In this document: piece after piece, positions 1-7,767 of the stretch
Layout: every line of letters starts with the position of its first letter
Numbering within the stretch: the stretch's first letter is position 1
DNA from: Oscillospiraceae bacterium
GTDB taxonomy: Bacteria > Bacillota > Clostridia > Oscillospirales > Oscillospiraceae
Assembly (NCBI GenBank): GCA_022800525.1
Contig: JAAWQM010000014.1
Location: 1-53,102, forward strand
Direction of reading: 5' to 3'
DNA length: 53,102 nt
Made by a program: the position numbers and the translations under genes
Notes under the pieces: model-generated
What the model saw: only the letters and a program-made list of their open reading frames with translations
What the model was told of the DNA's origin: nothing
Databases searched by the model: none

Positions 1-302
1 TTTCCCTCAAAAGTAGTAAATTGGTAGTAAATTCAGCTTGAAATCCTGCTTGTATGCCCGTAAATCAAGGCTTTTTTGAGATAATCAACCATTTTCGGTT
101 AATAATTTCGACCCGGCCAAGCATAAAGCCGGGGAAGTTTTCAGGGGATAGAGGGGGAGAAATCGGGATTTTTACTCGAAGAATCCCCTCGCCAGAGGAG
201 ATTTTCTGGGGCGGGTCTGGGGAGAATTTTAGGCACTTTTACTTCGAAGGATCCCCATGAAATGGTCTGGAATGGAGAGGTGAAGAGGTGGAAAAATGGG
301 AA
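1..302. other. Gene-free stretch downstream of rplL
   Basis: I see no convincing gene here. Two similar stretches around 165-200 and 233-258 share the core ACTTCGAAG/ACTCGAAG followed by GATCCCC or AATCCCC, so a short direct repeat is present. rpoB, which usually follows rplL, is not found in this stretch; it may begin beyond the window edge. Confidence 0.5.
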
Positions 303-338
303 CAAAAAAGGGCCGCAGCAACGAATTGCTACAGCCCT
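303..338 (-). terminator. Intrinsic terminator of the rplJ-rplL operon
   Basis: Read on the minus strand, a 13-bp stem (one mismatch pair) closes on a TTCG tetraloop and is followed directly by TTTTTT. It lies about 70 nt after the rplL stop codon, so most L10-L7/L12 transcripts should end here, before any rpoB further on. Confidence 0.9.
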
Positions 339-405
339 CTCGGGTGTCATTATTTGTCAGACATTATGCGCGTCTTATTTCAGACGTCGTCAACCAACAC
401 CGATC

Positions 406-780
406 TTACTTCAGCTCGACCTTGCCGCCAGCCTCCTCGACCTTCTTCTTCAGCTCCTCGGCCTCGTCCTTGGAGACAGCTTCCTTCAGGGTCTTGGGGG
501 TACCCTCGACGGCAGCCTTGGCCTCGGCCAGGCCCAAACCGGTGATCTCGCGGACGGCCTTGATGACCTTGATCTTAGCGGCGGCATCAAAGCCGGTCAG
601 AACCACGTCGAACTCCGTCTTCTCCTCGGCAGCAGGAGCGGCAGCGCCAGCGGCGGGAGCGGCCATGGCGGCAGCGGAAACGCCGAACTCCTCCTCCAAA
701 GCGTGAACCAGCTCGCTCAGCTCCAGAACGGTCAGAGCCTTTACTTCTTCAATCATAGCGGTGACTTTCTCACTAGCCAT
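406..780 (-). CDS. rplL: 50S ribosomal protein L7/L12
   Basis: L7/L12 forms the flexible stalk of the large ribosomal subunit and recruits translation GTPases. The 124-residue protein shows the expected layout: an N-terminal dimerisation helix (about 1-33), an Ala/Pro-rich hinge (about 36-53) and a globular C-terminal domain with the conserved EKTEFDVVL and [13 protein letters not shown] stretches. AGGAGG stands 9 nt before the ATG. It follows rplJ by 58 nt on the same strand and shares its leader and terminator. Length and sequence are typical and I see nothing odd. Confidence 0.98.
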   Translation of the reverse strand: MASEKVTAMIEEVKALTVLELSELVHALEEEFGVSAAAMAAPAAGAAAPAAEEKTEFDVVLTGFDAAAKIKVIKAVREITGLGLAEAKAAVEGTPKTLKEAVSKDEAEELKKKVEEAGGKVELK

Positions 781-838
781 TAGTATTTACCTCCTAATAA
801 TGTTTCCGTAAAAGTAGATTTTGTGGTGACAGCGCTGC

Positions 839-1390
839 TTACTCAGCAACGGGGGCTTCCCCGGCGGGAGCATCTGCGGGTGCGCCCTGCTTTTCCGCGA
901 TCTGCTTCAGGACGCAGGCCAAACCGGAAATGGGAGCCAGCATGGTACCCAGAACCTGGGCCTGCAGGATGGGCAGCGGGGGAATCTCGGCCAGGGCCAT
1001 GACCTCGTTCAGGGGCATAGCCTTGCCGTCCATGAAGCCGCCCTTAATCTCAAAGCGGCCGTCGATCTTCTTGGCGAAGTCGTTGACCACACGGGCGGGA
1101 GCCACGGGGTCGTCATGGCAGATGGCCAAGGCGGTGGCGCCATTGAGCAGGCTGTCCAGCTCGTTCATGCCGCAGTTGTTGACGGCGAACTGGAGCAGGG
1201 TGTTCTTCACCACGGCGTACTCGACATTGTTCTTGCGCAGCTCGGCGCGCAGAGCGGTGTCCTCCGCCACAGTGATGCCCTTGTAGTCCACCAGCACACC
1301 GGCGGCGGCATTCTGCAGCTTGTGGGTCAAATCGGCCACAATGGCCTGCTTCTCGCTGAGAACTTTTGCGTTAGGCATTCTTGTTTTCAC
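839..1390 (-). CDS. rplJ: 50S ribosomal protein L10
   Basis: L10 anchors the L7/L12 dimers to 23S rRNA at the stalk base and, as the L10(L12)4 complex, represses its own operon through the leader. The 183-residue protein starts with the usual MPNAKVLSEKQ-like block (here preceded by MKTR) and keeps the YKGITVAEDTALR segment. The tail after about residue 165 is a low-complexity Ala/Pro/Glu extension that makes it slightly longer than average. The GGAGGTG ribosome-binding site fixes the start. It is the first gene of rplJ-rplL. Confidence 0.97.
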   Translation of the reverse strand: MKTRMPNAKVLSEKQAIVADLTHKLQNAAAGVLVDYKGITVAEDTALRAELRKNNVEYAVVKNTLLQFAVNNCGMNELDSLLNGATALAICHDDPVAPARVVNDFAKKIDGRFEIKGGFMDGKAMPLNEVMALAEIPPLPILQAQVLGTMLAPISGLACVLKQIAEKQGAPADAPAGEAPVAE

Positions 1391-1607
1391 CTCCAGTAAT
1401 CATGCTTGCACGATTGAATCCTGCGCAATACCTCAATGGGGCTGCCGGCAGGCGCTACAACCGTGTTAGCGTAAGATGCGTTCGCGAAAGAGAAAACGGT
1501 CCATGCGTAAAGACGCAAGGACCGTGCTAATCAATACAATCAGCAATCCTCGGCAGGATTTCCAGCCCCGGCTGCCACCGACGCCAACCTGCTGTCTTTG
1601 GAACGCA
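1391..1607 (-). promoter_or_regulatory. L10 ribosomal protein leader (autoregulatory RNA)
   Basis: The roughly 215-nt untranslated leader of rplJ starts with a CAAAGACAGCAGG block like that of Firmicutes L10 leaders (Rfam L10_leader family). It is followed by GGCAGCC/GGCTGG helices and then an attenuator hairpin at 1487-1525. Position, motif and terminator match the known mechanism in which L10(L12)4 binding favours termination. Confidence 0.85.
1487..1525 (-). terminator. Attenuator terminator inside the L10 leader
   Basis: On the minus strand ACGGTCC pairs with GGACCGT, with inner GCGT/ACGC pairing, and the hairpin is followed by the T-rich run TTTTCTCTTT. It sits about 100 nt before the rplJ start, where a conditional terminator is expected. 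Confidence 0.8.
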
Positions 1608-1613
1608 AACCCT

Positions 1614-1642
1614 ATTATACCCAAGCTTTGGCGGCTTGTCAA
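1614..1642 (-). promoter_or_regulatory. Promoter of rplJ-rplL
   Basis: Perfect consensus on the minus strand: TTGACA at 1642-1637, a 17-nt spacer, and TATAAT at 1619-1614. This is the strongest sigma-A-type promoter seen in the window, as expected for a ribosomal protein operon. Confidence 0.93.
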
Positions 1643-1702
1643 TAGAAAATCGCCAGAATTTTGTGAAATTATCGTTTTTTCCCCAACAGGGGGGAGAAGA
1701 GG

Positions 1703-2374
1703 TCATCCACCGTTCATCTCCGCCCGCAGGGTCTCCCTGACCCGCCGCATTTCCACTCTCCACTCGGCGGAGCGGTCAAAGGTGACGGCCTCTCCTGCGG
1801 TGATGCGCCGCCCAGCGGTGTCCAGACGCAGCGGGACAAATTGAAGCGTCTGGTCTGACAGCCGCCGCCAGAACCGCTCCAGCAGCAGAAAGCCTTCATA
1901 GACCTCCCCAACATTTCCAGAGGTGTCTGTGTAGTCCACATTGGGGAAGATCAGTATGCTGTCCCCCGCCTGGAGCGCGGCCACCGTCTCCTGGAAGGTC
2001 TCCCGGATCTGCGCCATGCCCCGGTAAACGGGGATGGCGCCCAGGGAGCGCATCAACGCGCTGACATATTCGGCGGCGGCCCCGGCGGCGAGCGAGGCTG
2101 CGGGCTCCGGCATCCCAAACCGCTGGGAGAAGGTGTAGTCCCGGTATTGGGCGCGGCAGGTCTCCCGCTCCATAAACACATGCAGCACCCAGGGCCGCAC
2201 TGCAAAGGGAAGCCAGCATAGCGTCGCCAGCGGCCCCCGCAGGTTGCTGTGGCTGCAAATATAGGCCGTCGGACCGTCCGGAGGCTCGACGTTGACATCC
2301 CAGCGTCCGATCCCCAGCCGGACAAAGAAGCGGCTGAACGCAAACAGCTTACCCCGCTTCATAGGACTCCTCAT
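1703..2374 (-). CDS. Lysophospholipid acyltransferase-like protein
   Basis: A 223-residue protein resembling the PlsC/LPLAT superfamily: a short hydrophobic N-terminus, an ICSHSN block near residue 40 where family members carry the NHxxxD catalytic motif, then AIPVYRG and ILIFPN segments in the order seen in acyltransferases. The usual catalytic aspartate is not obvious (HSNLRGP), so activity or substrate may differ. The start overlaps the end of the upstream glycosyltransferase by 26 nt; an alternative ATG four codons later still overlaps. The tight coupling suggests a joint role in lipid or glycolipid modification. Function is inferred from family resemblance only. Confidence 0.6.
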   Translation of the reverse strand: MRSPMKRGKLFAFSRFFVRLGIGRWDVNVEPPDGPTAYICSHSNLRGPLATLCWLPFAVRPWVLHVFMERETCRAQYRDYTFSQRFGMPEPAASLAAGAAAEYVSALMRSLGAIPVYRGMAQIRETFQETVAALQAGDSILIFPNVDYTDTSGNVGEVYEGFLLLERFWRRLSDQTLQFVPLRLDTAGRRITAGEAVTFDRSAEWRVEMRRVRETLRAEMNGG

Positions 2375-3461
2375 TCTGAAACACCCAGTGCATCTGGAGC
2401 TGATAGCTGCACAGGGCCAGAATAATATCCCCCAGCGCCTTGTTCACCGTGGGCCAGATCCCCGGCAGTAGCCAATTCAGCGCCAGCAGCAGCAGATATG
2501 AGCACAGCAGCTGGCAGCCCCACAGGCAGTAGTAGCGCACCAGCGTCCTGCCGCTGGGAGAGCCTCCGAATACATACCGGCGGTTCATCGTATAGTTCAG
2601 TGCCGAGGACAGCGCCCGCGCCGCCAGGGTGGACCACCAGTAGCAGGCGATCTCCGACAGGGGATGGAATACCACCGCGCTGCACAGCCAGAAGGCCGCC
2701 ACATCCGTCACCGCCGACAGCACGGAGGACGCCGCATACCACCCCAGCCCGGAGATCAGAATGACGAACACCCGCCAGGAGTCCCGCAGGGTGCGCAGAT
2801 GGGTGCCCTCATTATTGTTGTAGTAGATGGCCTGGATAGGCACCTGGCGCAGCTCCACCCGTTCCCGGGCGGCCCGGACCAGTGTGTTCATCTCGTACTC
2901 ATACCGATCCCCCTTGATGCCGCAGCACCATTCCAGCAGTGGCCACGGAATACCCCGAAGGCCCGTCTGCGTGTCTCCCAGTTGAACTCCGTAAAGGGCA
3001 TGGAACCCCCAGCTGGACAGCCGGTTTCCCAGCTTGGATTTACCGGGCACCTGGGGCTGGGTCAGGTCCCGCACCCCCAGTACCAGGCGCCCCGTCTCCT
3101 CTCGGGCCGCCTGTCCCACCGCGCACACATCGTCCACGCAGTGCTGGCCATCGGCGTCTGCCGTTACCACCGGACAGCCCCTCCAGCGGTCCTGTCCGGC
3201 TATGTAGGCGAAGGCGTCCTTCATGGCCCGGCCTTTCCCCTGGTTGCGCTCATGGCGCAGGACGGTGCAGCCGTCTGTCTCCTCCAGCGCATGAAATACC
3301 GTCTGGCAGACAGGCCCGCTGCCGTCATCCACCACGACCACCTGCTCCGCCCCACGCTCCAGAAGGGAAGCGGCATAGCCAGCCAGAGACTCATCCGGGT
3401 CCAGCGCCGGGATCACGATTACACAGCCGCTCAGGGCGGCAAGCTCTTTTCCTGTACGCAT
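2349..3461 (-). CDS. Family 2 glycosyltransferase fused to a GtrA membrane domain
   Basis: Residues 11-220 form a GT2 fold like polyprenyl-phosphate sugar synthases: VIVIPALDPDESL at the start, VVVDDGSG near 42-49, and the metal-binding DADGQ near 102-106. Residues from about 235 form a four-helix GtrA-like region with the typical NYTMNRRYVF motif. Such fusions are expected to load a sugar onto a lipid carrier and help move it across the membrane. I chose the ATG at 3461 because GAGGAAAA precedes it; an in-frame ATG at 3488 is possible but has a weaker site. With the downstream acyltransferase it forms a two-gene operon placed between rplA and rplJ, an unusual location. Confidence 0.8.
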   Translation of the reverse strand: MRTGKELAALSGCVIVIPALDPDESLAGYAASLLERGAEQVVVVDDGSGPVCQTVFHALEETDGCTVLRHERNQGKGRAMKDAFAYIAGQDRWRGCPVVTADADGQHCVDDVCAVGQAAREETGRLVLGVRDLTQPQVPGKSKLGNRLSSWGFHALYGVQLGDTQTGLRGIPWPLLEWCCGIKGDRYEYEMNTLVRAARERVELRQVPIQAIYYNNNEGTHLRTLRDSWRVFVILISGLGWYAASSVLSAVTDVAAFWLCSAVVFHPLSEIACYWWSTLAARALSSALNYTMNRRYVFGGSPSGRTLVRYYCLWGCQLLCSYLLLLALNWLLPGIWPTVNKALGDIILALCSYQLQMHWVFQNEESYEAG

Positions 3462-3564
3462 AACGTTCTTTTCCTCGCTCCTTCGCATGACTTCAAGGGT
3501 ATCACAGACACAGGTATGATTAAGCTCAGGGCTGCCCTTTGAAAAGGGCGGCGGGGGCCAGGGG

Positions 3565-3697
3565 GACGGTCCTTGGCCGAAGGACAAGGACCGTCGGGGC
3601 GGAGCTCAACATACGCTCGTTCCCCCATGTGTCAAACTATCATCATGTCTCTGGACGGTAAGAGCGTCCAGAGACACCGGAGGGCCCTCCGGTGTCT
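3565..3697. repeat. Chain of perfect palindromes in the leader of the glycosyltransferase operon
   Basis: Three stems lie in a row: ACGGTCCTTG/CAAGGACCGT (about 3568-3596), GTCTCTGGACG/CGTCCAGAGAC (3647-3675) and GACACCGGAGG/CCTCCGGTGTC (3673-3696). The last two share the trinucleotide GAC, so they are mutually exclusive or stacked. None is followed by a T-run. They fall between a TATAAT at 3746-3741 (minus strand) and the gene start. Confidence 0.6.
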
Positions 3698-3797
3698 ACG
3701 ATCCCTTGAAAGCTATATCCACAGCTTCTTGGTATCAACGATTATAGTACAGTTCTTTTAAGTTCGGTATAGAACCATTATTAAAGCTTCCTTAAGA

Positions 3798-4105
3798 TTA
3801 CCGCAAAATGCTGGCGCTACCGCTTTTCTCCAAGGTCCAGGATGACCCGGAGAATGTGTTCCGCATGGGTGGCGTCAGGTTCTCCAAGGCCGGCAGAAAC
3901 TCCTCCGACACCTGCGGCGCAACCGTGCCCGTGCCGAAAAATTCTCCGGGTGCAATCCCCAAATACTCACTGATATAAGTGAACCCCGTCATGAAGGGAA
4001 GCATCCGTCCATTTTCGGTCTTGTTCATATAGCTCTCGCTTTGTCCCAGGGACAGACTCATGCCCCTGGCGGAAATGTTTTCTGGAGCTGCAGCCTCGCG
4101 CTGGG
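3798..4105 (-). pseudogene. Broken XRE-family helix-turn-helix gene
   Basis: The readable part (4061-3798) encodes MSLSLGQSESYMNKTENG and then a FTYISEYLGIAPGEFF block, the second half of a Cro/C1-type HTH domain common in Clostridia. The first helices should lie just upstream. A matching LQLQK(N)ISARG stretch is present, but its two halves are in different frames at an AAAA run near 4088, and further upstream the similarity fades. I read this as a frameshifted, truncated remnant. It lies between the rplA terminator and the glycosyltransferase operon. Confidence 0.6.
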
Positions 4106-4324
4106 GCTCACGCTGACGGGATGCGGCATCCTGCGTCCGGGACCTGTGTCACTGGAAGGCTCTTCGCCTGTCACGCTTGCAATCTCGGTGGATCCTGCTG
4201 CGCCAGGAGATATCGCATTCACCTGGAGAGAGAACTGCGGAGCTGCTGGATGTGACCGTGACCAGCCAAGGCTCAGGTTCACCGGAAATCACAATCCGGG
4301 TTGCCCCCAGTTCATCCGGTCCAG

Positions 4325-4366
4325 TTAGAAAAAACTCCAGGTCCGCAGACCTGTAGTTTTTTCTAA
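4325..4366. terminator. Bidirectional terminator after rplA
   Basis: TTAGAAAAAACT and AGTTTTTTCTAA form the outer arms around an inner CAGGTC/GACCTG stem, so a T-run follows the hairpin on both strands. It starts 15 nt after the rplA stop and should separate the rpmG-rplA operon from the genes beyond. Confidence 0.9.
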
Positions 4367-4380
4367 CGCTTGATGAAATT

Positions 4381-5073
4381 TTACACCAGACGGGCAGTGC
4401 TGACCTTGACGCCGGGACCCATGGTGGAGGCTGTGACGCAGCTCTTCACGTACTGGCCCTTGGCGGCGGCGGGCTTAGCCTTGATGATTGCGCCCATGAG
4501 GGTATTGAAGTTGTCGTTCAGCTTCTCAGCGCCGAAGGACACCTTGCCGATGGGGCAGTGGATAATGTTGGTCTTGTCCAGGCGGTACTCGATCTTACCG
4601 GCCTTCACCTCCTGCACGGCCTTGGCAACGTCAGGGGTGACGGTACCGGCCTTGGGGGAGGGCATCAGACCCTTGGGGCCCAGCAGCTTACCGAGACGGC
4701 CCACAACGCCCATCATATCGGGGCTGGCGACGACCACATCGAAGTCGAACCAGTTTTCCTTCTGAATCTTCTCCACCATGTCCATCTCGCCCACATAATC
4801 TGCGCCGGCCTCACGGGCGGCGTCGGCCTTGTCGCCCTTGGCGAACACCAGGACGCGGACAGTACGGCCGGTGCCGTGGGGGAGAACCACTGCGCCGCGG
4901 ACCTGCTGGTCGGCGTGACGGGAGTCAACGCCCAGCTTCACGTGGAGTTCCACGGTCTCGTCGAACTTGGCGGAAGCGGTCTTGCAGATCAGCTCAAAGG
5001 CTTCCTTGGCCTCATACTGGGTGGCGCGGTCAATCTGCTTGGCGCTGTTCTGATATTTCTTACCTCTAAACAT
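4381..5073 (-). CDS. rplA: 50S ribosomal protein L1
   Basis: L1 forms the mobile stalk at the ribosomal E site and in many bacteria represses the L11 operon. The 230-residue protein has the expected length and conserved features: ELHVKLGVD near 45, [12 protein letters not shown] near 60-71, the [25 protein letters not shown] block near 120-145, and a C-terminal GPGVKV. AAAGGAGGG precedes the ATG. It follows rplK by 15 nt and is the last gene before the terminator. Confidence 0.98.
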   Translation of the reverse strand: MFRGKKYQNSAKQIDRATQYEAKEAFELICKTASAKFDETVELHVKLGVDSRHADQQVRGAVVLPHGTGRTVRVLVFAKGDKADAAREAGADYVGEMDMVEKIQKENWFDFDVVVASPDMMGVVGRLGKLLGPKGLMPSPKAGTVTPDVAKAVQEVKAGKIEYRLDKTNIIHCPIGKVSFGAEKLNDNFNTLMGAIIKAKPAAAKGQYVKSCVTASTMGPGVKVSTARLV

Positions 5074-5088
5074 CTCTCAAGCCCTCCT

Positions 5089-5514
5089 TTATTCACCCAC
5101 GACGACGCCCATGCTGCGGGCCGTGCCGGCGATCATGCTCATGGCGGATTCCAAGCTGGCGGCGTTCAGGTCGGGCATCTTGGTCTCGGCGATCTTCTGC
5201 ACGTCGGCCTTGCTGATGGTGGCCACCTTGGTCTTGTTGGGCACGCCGGAGCCGGACTCGATGTTGCAGGCCTTCTTGATAAGGACCGCCGCAGGGGGGG
5301 TCTTGGTGATGAAGCTGAAGGAGCGGTCGGAGTACACGGTGATGATAACGGGGATAATCATGCCCATATCATTCTTGGTGCGCTCGTTGAACTCCTTGGT
5401 GAAGGCGGCGATATTCACGCCGTGCTGGCCCAGAGCGGGGCCGACGGGGGGAGCGGGCGTTGCCTTGCCCGCAGGGATCTGAAGCTTGACGTATCCTACG
5501 ACTTTCTGTGCCAT
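5089..5514 (-). CDS. rplK: 50S ribosomal protein L11
   Basis: L11 is part of the GTPase-associated centre with 23S rRNA. The 141-residue protein shows the canonical [22 protein letters not shown]-terminus and the C-terminal RNA-binding block ending in [18 protein letters not shown] precedes the ATG. Position between nusG and rplA is the standard bacterial order. Confidence 0.98.
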   Translation of the reverse strand: MAQKVVGYVKLQIPAGKATPAPPVGPALGQHGVNIAAFTKEFNERTKNDMGMIIPVIITVYSDRSFSFITKTPPAAVLIKKACNIESGSGVPNKTKVATISKADVQKIAETKMPDLNAASLESAMSMIAGTARSMGVVVGE

Positions 5515-5632
5515 GTGTAGGCACCTCCTTGATAAAATGTGGTGGTGACGGGGCTATACTGGTAGTCCCTCCCACGATGCCGGTTTACGGCGAAAAATGT
5601 TTGTTGGGGATTTGGCGGCAGGGGCGTGCCGG

Positions 5633-6166
5633 TCAGACGGAGCTTTCCACTTCGACCTGCTCCAGCTCCATTTCGACGGGGGTTTCCCGGCCAAACATGG
5701 AGACGACGACGGTGACCTTGTTCTTCTCGGCGTCGATCTCCTCCACCACGCCGGTGAAGGACTCCAGCGGGCCGTCGCTGATGCGGACCCGGTCGCCCAC
5801 TTTATAGTGCACCTCGATTTCGTGCTTCTCCATTCCAAGGGCCGTGACCTCCTCGTCGCTGAGGGGAATGGGCTTGTTGCTGGCCTCGCCGACAAAGCCG
5901 GTGACGCCGCGCACATTGCGCACCAGGTGCCAGGTGTCGTCCGTCATGACCATCTTCACCAGCACGTAGCCGGGGAAAATCTTCCGCTCCACTTCCTTGG
6001 CGACGCCGTTTTCGTTGATTTCGGTGACGGTCTCCAGGGGAATCTGGAGGTCTACAATCATGTCCTCCAGGTGGCGGTTGGTCACGAACTTCTCAATTGT
6101 GGTTTTCACGGCGTTCTCATAGCCGGAATAAGTGTGTACGACGTACCACTTTGCGTTTTCGGACAT
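5633..6166 (-). CDS. nusG: Transcription termination/antitermination factor NusG
   Basis: NusG binds the RNA polymerase clamp and modulates pausing and termination. At 177 residues it has the NGN domain first (WYVVHTYSGYENAVKTTIE, then LVKMVMTDDTWHLVRNVRGVTGFVG) and a C-terminal KOW domain (VGDRVRISDGPLESFTGVV). It sits 13 nt after secE in the conserved secE-nusG-rplK-rplA order. Nothing unusual. Confidence 0.98.
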   Translation of the reverse strand: MSENAKWYVVHTYSGYENAVKTTIEKFVTNRHLEDMIVDLQIPLETVTEINENGVAKEVERKIFPGYVLVKMVMTDDTWHLVRNVRGVTGFVGEASNKPIPLSDEEVTALGMEKHEIEVHYKVGDRVRISDGPLESFTGVVEEIDAEKNKVTVVVSMFGRETPVEMELEQVEVESSV

Positions 6167-6179
6167 CTCTGGGCCCCTC

Positions 6180-6398
6180 TTACGCGGAGAACAGGCCGAG
6201 CAGGGTCTTGATGAACAGTCCGGCGACGCCGTCGAAAATCCAGATGCACGCGCCGAAAATCACACTGTACAGAATAACGGTGCCAGTGTTTTTGGCGACC
6301 TTCTGGGGGGTAGGCCATACGACCTTTTTCAGTTCGCTTCTCATTTCACGGAACCAGCGGCCCCGGTCTTTTTTTACGACTTTCTTTTCTTCAGCCAT
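6180..6398 (-). CDS. secE: Preprotein translocase subunit SecE
   Basis: SecE clamps the two halves of SecY in the translocon. The 72-residue protein has a charged N-terminus, the conserved WFREMRSELKKVVWPT segment (about 16-31) and a single C-terminal membrane helix (about 40-60), the usual short Gram-positive form. AAAGGAA precedes the ATG by about 9 nt. Confidence 0.96.
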   Translation of the reverse strand: MAEEKKVVKKDRGRWFREMRSELKKVVWPTPQKVAKNTGTVILYSVIFGACIWIFDGVAGLFIKTLLGLFSA

Positions 6399-6418
6399 GA
6401 TGAATGTTCCTTTCCTCT

Positions 6419-6568
6419 TTACTTGGTCTCAGAGTGGACCGTGTGCTTGCGGCAGAAGGGGCAGTACTTCTTCATCTCCAGCCGGTCTGGGTCGTTCTTC
6501 TTGTTCTTGACCGTATTGTAGTTTCTCTGCTTGCACTCGCTGCATCTCAAAGTGATCTTAACGCGCAT
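6419..6568 (-). CDS. rpmG: 50S ribosomal protein L33
   Basis: A 49-residue L33 with four cysteines in two CxxC pairs (CSEC and CPFC), the zinc-binding form of the protein. The open frame extends upstream, but AAGGAGG places the start at the MRVKITL methionine, giving the normal length. It is the first gene of rpmG-secE-nusG-rplK-rplA and has its own promoter at 6709-6737. Confidence 0.96.
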   Translation of the reverse strand: MRVKITLRCSECKQRNYNTVKNKKNDPDRLEMKKYCPFCRKHTVHSETK

Positions 6569-6708
6569 TCCTAGCGGCACCTCCTTGTTGATGTATCCAG
6601 GCTTTGTCGCCTGTCTCGATTTGCCTCCCTGTTGGACGCAGGGCGGTTTCCGCGCGTAAGAAGCGAAAAGCGCGCAAAAAGAAAACCCCATTTCCACAGG
6701 TAATGCTT

Positions 6709-6737
6709 ACTATATCATGTATTCTTCCTCGCGTCAA
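6709..6737 (-). promoter_or_regulatory. Promoter of rpmG-secE-nusG-rplKA
   Basis: On the minus strand TTGACG (6737-6732) and TATAGT (6714-6709) are separated by 17 nt. It lies about 140 nt before rpmG, back to back with ruvX. Confidence 0.8.
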
Positions 6738-6826
6738 CATAAATATTTCATAAAAGGTTCTTTTTTTCCTGCGGGACTTCCTGTATACTGTAGGCATACC
6801 GCTTATACTTGAAGGAGGAGTATGCC

Positions 6827-7240
6827 ATGCGCATTATGGCAATCGACTATGGAGATGCCCATACGGGGGTGGCGCTCTCCGATCTCACCGGACTGCTGGC
6901 CGGATATACGGAGGTCATCCACACCCGCAGGGAGGCGGAGGTGGTCCGCCGCCTGGGCGAGCTTGTGAAGGAATATGAGGTGACGGAGCTGGTGCTGGGG
7001 CACCCCAGGAACATGGACGGCACCCTGGGACCCAGGGCGGAGAAGGCGGAAGCGCTGGCCCGCACGCTGGAGGAGGCGTTCGGCCTGCCGGTCAGGCTCT
7101 GGGACGAGCGGCGGACCACCATTGACGCCCACCATATCCTGTACGCCGCCGGGAAGAACGGCAGGCAGAGGAAAAAAAATGTGGACGCCGTGGCGGCCGC
7201 GCTGATTCTGGAAGGGTATCTGACATTCCGGAGGCGGTGA
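6827..7240 (+). CDS. ruvX: Putative pre-16S rRNA nuclease / Holliday junction resolvase-like RuvX (YqgF)
   Basis: A 137-residue RNase H-fold protein of the YqgF family, which processes 16S rRNA 5' ends and is also named RuvX. Conserved acidic motif IDYGDAHTGVALS at the N-terminus, LVLGHPRNMDGTLG in the middle, WDERRTT near 92-98 and a closing VDAVAAALIL. The ATG at 6827 is preceded by AAGGAGGAG; an in-frame ATG at 6809 lies before this site and is rejected. It is monocistronic with a strong terminator. Confidence 0.93.
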   Translation: MRIMAIDYGDAHTGVALSDLTGLLAGYTEVIHTRREAEVVRRLGELVKEYEVTELVLGHPRNMDGTLGPRAEKAEALARTLEEAFGLPVRLWDERRTTIDAHHILYAAGKNGRQRKKNVDAVAAALILEGYLTFRRR

Positions 7241-7261
7241 TTCCCGCCCTGATTCCTAGAC

Positions 7262-7315
7262 GCTGTCGTCCCAGGCGTTGAATGCCGTCTGGGACGACAG
7301 CTGCTTAATTTTTTT
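7262..7315 (+). terminator. Terminator of ruvX
   Basis: GCTGTCGTCCCAG pairs with CTGGGACGACAGC (13 bp), followed by TGCTTAATTTTTTT. It separates ruvX from the blaI promoter. Confidence 0.92.
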
Positions 7316-7319
7316 CTGA

Positions 7320-7390
7320 AACTACCACAGTAGTATTGACAGGGCGCCACGACTGTGGTAGTATATCCCTGGTAGTACTACTGTAGTCTT
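7320..7390 (+). promoter_or_regulatory. blaI promoter with three BlaI-type operators
   Basis: TTGACA (7336-7341), a 17-nt spacer and TAGTAT (7359-7364) form the promoter. ACTACCACAGTAGT lies just upstream (7321-7334, plus strand). A 13/14 match, ACTACCACAGTCGT, lies inside the spacer on the minus strand (about 7349-7362). A third dyad with ACTACTGTAGT lies after the -10 (about 7377-7387). TACA/TGTA-type dyads overlapping their own promoter are typical of BlaI/MecI repressors. Confidence 0.82.
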
Positions 7391-7407
7391 ACGAAGGAGG
7401 ACTGACC

Positions 7408-7767
7408 ATGGACGTGAAATTGTTTGATTCCGAGCTGAAGGTAATGGATGTGCTATGGCGGGAGGGGGACCTGCCCGCCCGGCAGGTCGCAGCCGTCCTG
7501 GAGGCCGAGGTTGGCTGGAACGTGAACACCACCTACACCCTCATCAAGCGGTGCATGAAGAAGGGGGCCATCCAGCGCACGGACCCCGGCTTCCGGTGCC
7601 ATGCCCTGATCCCCAAGGAGGCTGTCCAGGCCGCTGAGACCGACGAGCTGGTGGGCAAGCTGTTCGACGGCTCCGTAGACAAGCTGTTCGCATCCCTGCT
7701 GGGCCGGCGGAATCTGACGGCGGAGCAGGTCCAGCGGCTGCGGGACATCGTGGAGGAACTGGGATGA
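7408..7767 (+). CDS. blaI: BlaI/MecI/CopY family repressor
   Basis: A 119-residue winged-helix repressor: LFDSELKVMDVLWREGDLPARQV followed by the recognition helix WNVNTTYTLIKRCMKKG, then a C-terminal dimerisation helix. Family members bind dyads at their own promoter and are removed when a BlaR1-type protease senses a cell-wall signal. GAAGGAGG precedes the ATG. Its stop overlaps the start of the protease gene (ATGA), so the two are translationally coupled. No beta-lactamase gene is nearby, so the controlled target may be the pair itself or distant genes; the symbol reflects family, not a proven beta-lactam role. Confidence 0.9.
   Translation: MDVKLFDSELKVMDVLWREGDLPARQVAAVLEAEVGWNVNTTYTLIKRCMKKGAIQRTDPGFRCHALIPKEAVQAAETDELVGKLFDGSVDKLFASLLGRRNLTAEQVQRLRDIVEELG

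Noticed and set aside
4041-4328. Frame with a lipobox-like LTLTGC segment
   Set aside because: It begins with TTG without a ribosome-binding site and overlaps the broken XRE gene on the other strand; the tail shows no domain.
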